Shown here piece by piece: positions 1 to 7,571 of a DNA stretch of 64,000 nucleotides (position 1 is its first letter; every line of letters begins with the position of its first letter). This stretch comes from Marinifilum fragile JCM 15579 (GTDB taxonomy: Bacteria; Bacteroidota; Bacteroidia; Bacteroidales; Marinifilaceae). The stretch covers positions 26,928 to 90,927 of the forward strand of contig NZ_BAZX01000017.1 in NCBI RefSeq assembly GCF_001310955.1, given 5' to 3'. Under the pieces are notes generated by a model. That model was not told the DNA's origin. It worked only from the letters and a program-made list of their open reading frames with translations, and searched no databases. A program made the position numbers and the translations under genes.

Positions 1-372
1 GCTATTTATCTGATTACTTTACTATTTTAATCTTTTAGTGTAAAGCACGATGTAGTTGGTAAGACTCCAGGATGTATTCCTAAATTTAAGATAATATCCT
101 CTCTTTTTTTTGCATGTCTTGTGTATATTTGCACCCCCAAAAAAAGACTTTGTGTAAAGATTCATTTTATGAATGATATCGTTATCTGGCTTTTGTTTGA
201 TTAGTAGTATTTTATTGTAGATGAATTGGTTTGTTGTGTTGATGAGGTTGCACTATTGCCTCATGAATACTTGTTTAAGAATGATTAACCAATGCTAAAA
301 ACAGATAAAAAAATCTGTTATGATGAAATTAATCAAAAAATAAGTAAACACTTTTTAACAATTGTCGTATAG
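1..372. other. Intergenic region ahead of the surface-protein locus
   Basis: I see no convincing coding sequence here. The region holds a TATATTTG element (124-131) that fits the Bacteroidota -7 consensus TAnnTTTG, but no well-placed -33 TTTG. If it is used, the first gene has a 5' leader of more than 200 bases. A small inverted repeat ATTCAT-ttt-ATGAAT lies in this leader near 162-176. No riboswitch was recognised. Confidence 0.5.
124..131 (+). promoter_or_regulatory. Possible -7 promoter element of the surface-protein locus
   Basis: TATATTTG matches the TAnnTTTG -7 motif of the Bacteroidota primary sigma factor and is followed by a purine-containing start region. No TTTG sits about 19-21 bases upstream, so only half of the promoter is supported. 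Confidence 0.35.
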
Positions 373-2685
373 ATGTTTATAAATTGGGAAAAATTAACTT
401 ATTTTAAACGCTGTAAGCACCATATACACACTAAAAAAGAGCATTTGATAAGATTTTTACGCCATATAACATTCTTCTTACTATTCATTTTTGTTTTTGG
501 CTTAACTGAAGGTTGGGGACAAGCTACTGAACAGCATGTTTGTGTAGGACAAACTGTGGACTATCATATGTATGGTTTTGATGGATCTACAGTAGAATGG
601 AAAGTAAATACTTCTCCAGCTACTACCCCTTTAGTTACTGTGGTGCATACAATTGATGCAGCGGATGTTACTAATCATCCTGTTCATCCTGATAGTGATA
701 AATCAAATTATTTTAAAGATAGCTTTTCTCAAACATGGATAAGTGAAGGTACTTTTACGGTTGAGATCGTAGAATCAAATTCTAGTTGTTCTTCGAATGT
801 GATAAAATTAACAGTGTATGTTCAAGCTTCACCATCAGGCACATTAACTAGCAGTGATTCTGATAATTCGATTTGTACAGGTGATAACGTGATATTTACC
901 GCTACTGGTGGGGCAAATTATAATTTTAAGGTTGATGGAATCAGTGTTCAAAATGGAACAGGTTCTACTTATTCCACCACAGGTTTAACAAACGGTCAGG
1001 AGGTAACTGTTGATGTTACCAATGGTAATGGTTGTATATCTACCTATGCAGGCATAACCACTACCGTTCTTACTTCTCCATTAGATGCTGGTAATATTAC
1101 AGGAGATGCAATTGTTCAATCAGGTCAAACTGGGGTTATTTACAGAATACCTGCGATAACAAATGCCACAAATTATGAATGGGAATATTCAGGAATAGGT
1201 GCAAATATCACAAACAATGGGGATGAAATTTCTGTAAACTTTGATTCTAACGCAACTTCGGGAGAATTAAAAGTTAGAGGGACAAATGCTTGTGGTATTG
1301 GTGGATATTCAGAATTGTTTTCAATTTATGTTGTATCTCCTTGTGAAACAACAATTGAGAATTGGACCTTTAATGAACCTGTATTAACTCAGGATTGGAA
1401 AGTTTATTCAACGGTAAATGGTTGGAATAGTACTCCTTACGGAATTGAGATTTGGAGATCGGGCTTTTCAGGTGTTACTACACCAGATGGAGGCCAGTTT
1501 TGTGAATTGAATTCAAATGGGGCCAATACCATGTATCAGGATATTGATGTTAACGCTGGTGCTGAAATGGTGTGGGCTGTTACGTATAGGTATAGAAACA
1601 ATAGCTCTGAAACAATACGTTTAAGAATTGGTCCTGTAGGAAGTCTTTCTGATGTAGCAACAATTTCTAATGACAATGGAGATGCTTGGGTGGTTCATTC
1701 AGGATCTTATACAGTTCCAAGCTCATTGCCAGGGGGTAAAGTGCGTTTCCAAATTGAAACAGTTAGTCCATCATCTAGTTCAGGGAACTTAATAGATGGT
1801 ATACAATTTTATTCTGTTAATTCGGATGTAGAACCTCCGCAATTTATCAAAGCTACTCTTCCTACAAATACAATTGATTTGGGAGGTGCTTGTGAATTTA
1901 TTTTGCCAGATTATACAGTAGGCGTTGATGCAATTGATAATTGTGATGCAGATCTTGTGATTACTCAAAATCCTGCTGCAGGCGAAAAAGTATTTGGAGG
2001 CGAAAAAGTGATACTTACAGCAACAGATGAGGCTGGTAATGAATCTACGTACGAGATGGATGTATTAGGCGATAATGTAGCTCCTACTGCAATCTGTAAA
2101 GATATTACGGTACAATTAGATGCTTCTGGTAATGTTACCATTAATGCCACTGATGTAAATAATGGCAGTACAGATAATTGTTCTGCACAGGAAGCATTGG
2201 TATTGACGATTGACAAGAGTACGTTTGATTGCACAAATATGGGAGCTAATGTTGTTACGCTAACTGTGGAAGATCAAGCTGGGAATCAATCAACTTGTAC
2301 TGCCACTGTAACAGTTGAGGATAAGGAAGCTCCAGTACTCTTATTATTGTCAGATTTAAGTATAGAAGATTGTGCAGAGAATGAAATTTCACAAGTAAAA
2401 ACCTTCTCTGGTATTTCTTTGCCTATTGGAAAATATAGTGATAATTGTTCAACGACGTTTACAATTGAATATCGAATTCAATTAGAGGGAGGAGCTTATG
2501 TGAATGATTTTGGAAGTACTGCTACAGGAGCTGTTTCTGCTGCTGATCCTTCTGGATTTGAATTCCCTGAAGGTGTATCAACCATATTATATAGAGTTAT
2601 TGATGAAAGTGGTAATGTATCCAATATAGAATCTTATACAATTACAATAAAGCATAAACCAAACCCTAGTGGAATAACTTATTAG
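373..2685 (+). CDS. Large secreted HYR/Ig-like domain protein, first gene of the surface array
   Basis: The 770-residue protein has an unusually long basic n-region, then a hydrophobic core (about 31-45) and a predicted signal peptidase cut just before Gln50. In order I see a PKD/Ig-like domain (about 51-150), a second Ig-like domain (152-235) with the usual G.G/C pattern, a third sandwich, a region resembling a jelly-roll carbohydrate-binding module (about 325-485), and two to three HYR-type domains (about 487-760) with repeated DNC motifs. It lacks a T9SS CTD and ends in a short tail, NPSGITY, that resembles the tails of the next six proteins. ATG 373 is the only usable start. It lies 28 bp before the next gene and is probably the operon's first gene. 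A role as a surface adhesin or filament component is inference. Confidence 0.8.
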   Translation: MFINWEKLTYFKRCKHHIHTKKEHLIRFLRHITFFLLFIFVFGLTEGWGQATEQHVCVGQTVDYHMYGFDGSTVEWKVNTSPATTPLVTVVHTIDAADVTNHPVHPDSDKSNYFKDSFSQTWISEGTFTVEIVESNSSCSSNVIKLTVYVQASPSGTLTSSDSDNSICTGDNVIFTATGGANYNFKVDGISVQNGTGSTYSTTGLTNGQEVTVDVTNGNGCISTYAGITTTVLTSPLDAGNITGDAIVQSGQTGVIYRIPAITNATNYEWEYSGIGANITNNGDEISVNFDSNATSGELKVRGTNACGIGGYSELFSIYVVSPCETTIENWTFNEPVLTQDWKVYSTVNGWNSTPYGIEIWRSGFSGVTTPDGGQFCELNSNGANTMYQDIDVNAGAEMVWAVTYRYRNNSSETIRLRIGPVGSLSDVATISNDNGDAWVVHSGSYTVPSSLPGGKVRFQIETVSPSSSSGNLIDGIQFYSVNSDVEPPQFIKATLPTNTIDLGGACEFILPDYTVGVDAIDNCDADLVITQNPAAGEKVFGGEKVILTATDEAGNESTYEMDVLGDNVAPTAICKDITVQLDASGNVTINATDVNNGSTDNCSAQEALVLTIDKSTFDCTNMGANVVTLTVEDQAGNQSTCTATVTVEDKEAPVLLLLSDLSIEDCAENEISQVKTFSGISLPIGKYSDNCSTTFTIEYRIQLEGGAYVNDFGSTATGAVSAADPSGFEFPEGVSTILYRVIDESGNVSNIESYTITIKHKPNPSGITY

Positions 2686-2713
2686 AGAATAATAAAAAAC
2701 AAATATAATCGAC

Positions 2714-3559
2714 ATGAAAAAACTATTACATCTTTTTTCGGCAACAGCAATTTTAGCATTATTAACTGTAAATGCCCTTGCTCAGAGTGGAACACCAGGA
2801 ACTCTTGGGGATGGAGATGACCCTTATTTGGGAACCACGCATAACTATAAAGTAACAGATGATGGAGGAACTATTGTTTGGGCTGTATTTGAATCTGACG
2901 GTACCACTGATGCTTCATCTAAAGTATCATTAGGGACTAATGGAAATGATAATATGGATATTACATGGAGTACTGCAGGTGACTATGTAATTCAGTATAC
3001 CGAGACATTGAATGGGTGCTCTACAAGAAGAACAATGCCAGTAACAGTTCATACAAATTCATTCTATTTGGATTTAGCTGCTGATGGTGAAGAATGTAAT
3101 AGCGAGGAAAGTAATGTTTTAGATTGGGATGTTTATAAGAACAAATCAGACGTTCAAACAGAACTAACTTTCACTGTTAATATGACAAAAGAGAGTGGGT
3201 TTAGTATTGATAATTATCAATTTACTTGTGATTTTGTTATGCCAACAGGAGTTACTATTGCAAATGCCGCCGATGTAACAGTAACTGGAGGAACTAAAAC
3301 TGCAGGAACAGGTAATGGAAACTTTAATGTTACTGCAAATGCAACAGATGCTGCAACATCAGGTACAGTTACAATCAAAGTTTTAGTTTCAGGTAAAGTA
3401 ACTAATGGTGGACCTGTAACATTAAATGTAACTAATGGTAGAGCTATTAAAGGCGCTATTACTACTCCAGATAACACAGATATGCCAGCAGTAACATCAG
3501 ATAGAACTCAGGTTGTTACGCTTAAACCTCTTGCAGGATCGTCAAACATTTCGTTCTAA
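2714..3559 (+). CDS. Array paralog 1: short two-domain secreted PKD-like protein
   Basis: The protein has 281 residues. Its signal peptide ends LALLTVNALA before Gln24, fitting the Bacteroidetes Q-rule. The first domain (about 25-115) is PKD-like, with GTTHNYKV, IVWAVFES, MDITW and a YTETLNGCSTRR strand. The second (about 118-265) opens with a Phe-x-Leu-Asp strand and a conserved Cys and resembles a beta-sandwich. The tail ends SSNISF. The single Cys in each domain is conserved through the array. No CTD is visible, so how it crosses the outer membrane is unknown. Function is not known; the context suggests a structural subunit partnered with the CTD protein and the SprF-like protein downstream. 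Confidence 0.8.
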   Translation: MKKLLHLFSATAILALLTVNALAQSGTPGTLGDGDDPYLGTTHNYKVTDDGGTIVWAVFESDGTTDASSKVSLGTNGNDNMDITWSTAGDYVIQYTETLNGCSTRRTMPVTVHTNSFYLDLAADGEECNSEESNVLDWDVYKNKSDVQTELTFTVNMTKESGFSIDNYQFTCDFVMPTGVTIANAADVTVTGGTKTAGTGNGNFNVTANATDAATSGTVTIKVLVSGKVTNGGPVTLNVTNGRAIKGAITTPDNTDMPAVTSDRTQVVTLKPLAGSSNISF

Positions 3560-3578
3560 ATAATAAAAAACTATTGAT

Positions 3579-4400
3579 ATGAAAACGATAAAAATATTAA
3601 TTGCACTTTGCTTTTTGTTCATAGGAGGGCAGTTGTTTGCGCAGAACACAGGATTACTTCCTTACGAAAATTCAACCCATACCTATAGTGTAACCAAAGG
3701 TACTATTGGTACAAGTACACTAGCTTGGACCATTGATGTGGGGAGTGATGGTACGGAATGGCACGTTGTTTCTGGTGCTGGTACAGAAGATATAACGATT
3801 CAGTGGTTAAAAGCTGGAGATTACAAACTTCGATTGACAGAAACACGAACAGATTATGCTGGAGGTTGTCCGACCGTAAGAGAGGTTTCAATTAAAGTTG
3901 TGGCTAATGCATTTGATGTTTTTGCAGAGCTGAATACACCTGCTGATGCAACGGCTTGTGCTACGATTAATCCTTCCATAGTTGTGGATGCAGGAACATT
4001 GGGGGATAATTCTGATGATGTTTTTGGAACAACTACAAGAGTATTTAAAGTTCGATCAGAAGGTTTGCCAGCAGATGTAAAATGGGAATTTAACTATGCA
4101 ATATCTCATGTGCTAGATGCGGATATTGGTGATTACGTGGTTACTGTGGATCCAGCTAATGTTGAGGATGCAACAGCAAACCCATTGGTAGTTAATGCAG
4201 GCGAAACAGAAGTATTAATAACAGTATCTTATACAACAAATGATAACCGACAAGATAAAGATTTCAATCTTGAGTTAGTTCTTTCTGCCGTTAAAGATGC
4301 AACAGGAACTCCAGAGAAAGATTCTGCAGCACCTACAAATAATACAATTGCATACAGCATCAAAGCTGTACCTGCAACAACAGGTATTACTACCGACTAA
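3579..4400 (+). CDS. Array paralog 2: short two-domain secreted PKD-like protein
   Basis: This 273-residue protein starts 19 bp after the previous gene. Its signal peptide ends GGQLFA before Gln22. The PKD-like half carries STHTYSV, STLAWTIDV, DITIQWLKAGDYKLRLTE and a Cys-x3-Arg strand; the second half begins NAFDVFAEL and has the conserved second Cys near residue 127. Its end, VPATTGITTD, matches the tail pattern of the array (Pro, a few small residues, then Ile-Thr near the carboxyl end). No family name is recognised for the second domain. Export to the periplasm or surface is well supported; any specific function is not. Confidence 0.8.
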   Translation: MKTIKILIALCFLFIGGQLFAQNTGLLPYENSTHTYSVTKGTIGTSTLAWTIDVGSDGTEWHVVSGAGTEDITIQWLKAGDYKLRLTETRTDYAGGCPTVREVSIKVVANAFDVFAELNTPADATACATINPSIVVDAGTLGDNSDDVFGTTTRVFKVRSEGLPADVKWEFNYAISHVLDADIGDYVVTVDPANVEDATANPLVVNAGETEVLITVSYTTNDNRQDKDFNLELVLSAVKDATGTPEKDSAAPTNNTIAYSIKAVPATTGITTD

Positions 4401-4429
4401 TTTTGAAACTCTAAAAAACTTAATATATC

Positions 4430-5281
4430 ATGAAAAGATTATTAAAAATAACGATGGTTCTGGCAATTTCTTTAATTGCTTATGGAGCGCAAGCGCAGGC
4501 AGATGCAACACATGCTGTTGGTTCTGTGCATAAATTTAAAGTAAATGGAGGTGCATCGCATTTAGCTGATCATGTAGGAAATACTTATACATGGGCAGTA
4601 TACCAATCTGACGGTTCTACACTGGCAAAAGCAACAGACTTCACTTTTGTTACAACAGGAACAGGTGTAAATGTTAATATGGTTGACATTCAGTGGTTGA
4701 ATTCAGGAACTTTCTATGTTGAAGTTACTGAAGCCAATGCTACGGGTGCATGTACAACTTTAAGAAGATTAGAGATATTAGTTTCAGCAGGAGCGATTGA
4801 CCTTCTTGTATTGGCAACTAATGATGGTGGAACTGAAATTACAGGTGGAGACCTAACTAGTTGTAACGACAGTAGTGGAGCAATCATTGATAATACAACA
4901 AATGATTTCGGAACATCAAAAAGATACTTTACTGTTTCGATGAGTACTGATGGACAAGCGTGGACTTCTGGAGCATGGGGATTTGATTATTCTACTTTAG
5001 CAGGAGCAACTGTAACTACTACTACTTCAGGTGTAACTGTTGGTGCTACAACAATCAATATTCCTACAGGTGAATCCTCAGTAACGTTTATGGTAGAATT
5101 TGATAACACTCCTGGGCCATCTCCAGCGAATGATATTACCCTAGGCTTTGTAGCTTCAAATGCATTTATCACTACAGGAGCAGGTAATACTAGCGAATTG
5201 GCAGCTAATGAGTTGAATAATACGCCAGCTGAGTTTGTGATTACTGCATCACCTGAAACTAGCAAAATTACAATCGACTAA
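4430..5281 (+). CDS. Array paralog 3: short two-domain secreted PKD-like protein
   Basis: The protein has 283 residues. The signal peptide ends LIAYGAQA before Gln (Q-rule). The PKD-like domain shows GSVHKFKV, YTWAVYQSDG, MVDIQWLNSGTFYVEVTE and ACTTLRRLEILV; the second domain begins AIDLLVL, then has a Cys at TSCNDS and Ser/Thr-rich strands. The tail is SPETSKITID. It is most like paralog 1 in layout (both share an 'AVxxSDGxT' strand), which suggests local duplication. A hairpin follows the stop codon before the next paralog, so expression of the downstream genes may be reduced. Confidence 0.8.
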   Translation: MKRLLKITMVLAISLIAYGAQAQADATHAVGSVHKFKVNGGASHLADHVGNTYTWAVYQSDGSTLAKATDFTFVTTGTGVNVNMVDIQWLNSGTFYVEVTEANATGACTTLRRLEILVSAGAIDLLVLATNDGGTEITGGDLTSCNDSSGAIIDNTTNDFGTSKRYFTVSMSTDGQAWTSGAWGFDYSTLAGATVTTTTSGVTVGATTINIPTGESSVTFMVEFDNTPGPSPANDITLGFVASNAFITTGAGNTSELAANELNNTPAEFVITASPETSKITID

Positions 5282-5313
5282 CTTGTAAAATTTGTTGACT
5301 TACATATAAAAGT

Positions 5314-5337
5314 CCTTCCCGGGAAAATCCGGGAAGG
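5314..5337 (+). terminator. GC-rich hairpin inside the surface array (attenuator-like)
   Basis: CCTTCCCGG (5314-5322) pairs perfectly with CCGGGAAGG (5329-5337) around the loop gaaaat. The 9-bp stem is strong for this AT-rich genome, but no U-tract follows, so it looks more like a processing, stability or partial-termination element than a full intrinsic terminator. It sits in the longest gap of the array (78 bp). Confidence 0.5.
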
Positions 5338-5359
5338 CATTTACTAAAAAAAAGAAATT

Positions 5360-6109
5360 TTGCACATAGGGAAATTACATAGAATTCTGATGACACTGTT
5401 CGTAACAGTGATGGTATTGGCTTCAGCTAAGGCTCAGGATCCTTATGTGGCATTGCCTGGTGCAACACACCAATTCTCGGTTGCCGAAAATATCGGAAAT
5501 ACCTACGAATGGAAAGTTTATACCGTAAGCAATTGGACTGATCAGAAAGATGCCCTTTTGGCAGATAACGATGGTTTGAATGGTGACGATGACTTTTTGT
5601 TTGTTGGGGGAGAGTATCAAAAACCTCAAATTAATATCACCTTCATTAACGAAGGGAAATATTATGTGATCGCTGAAGAGTTTAACTCAGGAATAACTTG
5701 TTCTTCGAGAAGAGTATTTGCTTTGGAAGTTTTAGGAACTGAAGCAACCATAGAATTTAAAGAATTGGCATCAGATGACTGTGCTGATGCAGACAATAGT
5801 TTTGCTACAGAATTGATAGCAATGTTTGATTCGGGAACCGTATTGGCCGAATCGCAATATCCAGTTACGGTGAACTATCGTTTAGATGGTGATGCTGCAG
5901 ACCGAACTGCGACAATTAATTATGCAGACAAAATGTTTAATGTGTTAGGCATTATTGAAGATGAAAATAATGAGACAATCAATAATATAACCATTATTTC
6001 GGCGACGAATAAATATGGTGGTACACTAAATATTGTAGCTGGTAAAGGAGTTCATTCGAGAACAATATTTGCTTTGCCGGAGAAACCTATAATTACTGTA
6101 GAAAACTAA
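5360..6109 (+). CDS. Array paralog 4: short two-domain secreted PKD-like protein (TTG start)
   Basis: The 249-residue call uses TTG 5360, because this gives a normal basic n-region (HIGKLHRIL) before the hydrophobic core. The first ATG (5390) would leave only a 15-residue signal without a positive charge. Cleavage is predicted after ASAKA before Gln. The PKD-like domain has GATHQFSV, YEWKVYTVS, INITFINEGKYYVIAEE and TCSSRRVFALEV; the second domain begins ATIEFKEL, then has the conserved Cys at SDDCAD. The tail ends PEKPIITVEN. It follows the intergenic hairpin, so TTG initiation and the hairpin together may lower its expression. An ATG lost to a base error is an alternative. Confidence 0.75.
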   Translation: MHIGKLHRILMTLFVTVMVLASAKAQDPYVALPGATHQFSVAENIGNTYEWKVYTVSNWTDQKDALLADNDGLNGDDDFLFVGGEYQKPQINITFINEGKYYVIAEEFNSGITCSSRRVFALEVLGTEATIEFKELASDDCADADNSFATELIAMFDSGTVLAESQYPVTVNYRLDGDAADRTATINYADKMFNVLGIIEDENNETINNITIISATNKYGGTLNIVAGKGVHSRTIFALPEKPIITVEN

Positions 6110-6121
6110 AAAAAACTAAAT

Positions 6122-6847
6122 ATGAAAAAGTTACAAAAACTCTTATTCCTTGCTGTTTTTAGCATAGGTATTATGGGAACAGTAAATGCCCAAATCACAC
6201 CTGATAAAGTTCAAAATGGTGTTGTTGCTGGGGGTAATTTTACCTATACAGTTCCTGAAGTTGCAGATCATTCGTGGACTTGGGAAGTTCTTGATAATAC
6301 TGGTGCTGCTGTTGATCCAGGAAATTATAGCCTAGTTGATGTTAGTCCTGCAGTAGGATATAAGAAAAATATAACATGGAATGCCAATGGTACTTTTTAT
6401 GTAAGAGTGACAGCTCAGAATAAAACTACATCGTGTACCAATGATTATGTGATTCAGGTTAATGTAGCATCAAATGATTATACAGTAGCATTTAATGCAG
6501 GTACTGAAGATGTATATTGTGCGGATGATGCGAATATTGCTTCAGGAATGGAAGTTACTCTTGATATTAAGTTAGCTAGTAATCCTGCTGCTGCTGAATA
6601 TTATGACATGACAGTTCATTATCAAGTTGATGGAGCAGATCATACAGCAACTATTGGAACTGATAATAAATTTACAATTCCAACAATGGATGTTGTTGAT
6701 CCTGTGAATCCTGCCTTTACTTCTGTAATTGTTAAGATTGTAAAGGTAGTAGATGCAAATGGAGTTGAATTTACACCAACTGCAGGTAATGAATCTCTAA
6801 CGATCACAATCCATGCAATTCCAGCTAAACCAACAATTACCTTCTAA
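6122..6847 (+). CDS. Array paralog 5: short two-domain secreted PKD-like protein
   Basis: This 241-residue protein starts 12 bp after paralog 4. The signal peptide ends IMGTVNA before Gln. The PKD-like domain carries GGNFTYTV, HSWTWEVLD, KKNITWNANGTFYVRVTA and TSCTNDYVIQVNV; the second domain begins DYTVAFNAG with the conserved Cys at VYCADD. The tail IPAKPTITF ends in Phe like several siblings. The PKD-like half is the best conserved part of the family. Function unknown; structural surface or periplasmic subunit is inferred from the array. Confidence 0.8.
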   Translation: MKKLQKLLFLAVFSIGIMGTVNAQITPDKVQNGVVAGGNFTYTVPEVADHSWTWEVLDNTGAAVDPGNYSLVDVSPAVGYKKNITWNANGTFYVRVTAQNKTTSCTNDYVIQVNVASNDYTVAFNAGTEDVYCADDANIASGMEVTLDIKLASNPAAAEYYDMTVHYQVDGADHTATIGTDNKFTIPTMDVVDPVNPAFTSVIVKIVKVVDANGVEFTPTAGNESLTITIHAIPAKPTITF

Positions 6848-6859
6848 TAATATCTTAAT

Positions 6860-7561
6860 ATGAAGAGAATATATTTAATAATCGCTTTAACTTTTGGACT
6901 TGTGCACTTTGCTAGTGCACAGGCTGACCAACAAGTTACCTTGGGAACTACGCATAACTACAATGTTACAGCAGTAGCAGGGTATACTTATACTTGGACT
7001 GTTGATGCAGCAGGTACCAATACAGATGTAAGCGCAGTTACAGGAAACACAATTTCGGTGGACTGGAATCAGGCTGTTGGGGTGTACAACATTACTGTTT
7101 ATGCCACGGATGCAACTAACTGTATCTCTGAAACTGAAACCATTAAGGTTGAAGTGTTAGGACAATCTTCTGTATTATTTGCAGCAGCTGATGATGCTCA
7201 AACTTGTTCTGATTTAGATGGAAATATTTTTGGAGGTGGAGCAAGTGGAGGTAGTAGTTCTTTCCAAGTTAAATTTACAGGAGGTTTAGCTCCTTATGAT
7301 TTGGTATATAGGGTTCTGGATGCCACCGATACACAGGTTGGAAGTGATGTTACAGTTAATGGTTTGAATGCTACTGATCAAGTAGATGTGCCAAATCAGT
7401 TTATCAACGATGGTACTACTGATGCAGTTTACAAAGTTGTAATTGTTAGTGCTACTACTAAGGATGGTGCTGCAGTGGCTTTACCTGCTGATGATGCTGA
7501 TAAAACAAGAACAATTACAGTATTGCCAAAACCAAGAATTACTGGTGGTATAAAATTCTAA
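6860..7561 (+). CDS. Array paralog 6: short two-domain secreted PKD-like protein
   Basis: The shortest member, with 233 residues, 12 bp after paralog 5 and 10 bp before the CTD protein. The signal peptide ends VHFASA before Gln. The PKD-like domain has GTTHNYNV (as in paralog 1), YTYTWTVD, ISVDWNQAVGVYNITVYA and NCISETETIKVEV; the second domain begins SSVLFAAADD and has the conserved Cys at QTCSD. The end is LPKPRITGGIKF. Its tight linkage to the next gene implies translation from one transcript. Confidence 0.8.
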   Translation: MKRIYLIIALTFGLVHFASAQADQQVTLGTTHNYNVTAVAGYTYTWTVDAAGTNTDVSAVTGNTISVDWNQAVGVYNITVYATDATNCISETETIKVEVLGQSSVLFAAADDAQTCSDLDGNIFGGGASGGSSSFQVKFTGGLAPYDLVYRVLDATDTQVGSDVTVNGLNATDQVDVPNQFINDGTTDAVYKVVIVSATTKDGAAVALPADDADKTRTITVLPKPRITGGIKF

Positions 7562-7571
7562 TATAGAATAA

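Noticed and set aside
1965..3477. Minus-strand open frames across the surface array (for example 1965-2234 and 3217-3477)
   Set aside because: They are antisense shadows of Ser/Thr/Val-rich genes and have no promoter, signal or family pattern.
5314..5337. Complete operon terminator between array paralogs 3 and 4
   Set aside because: The stem lacks a U-tract, and the downstream genes have no promoter of their own that I can see.
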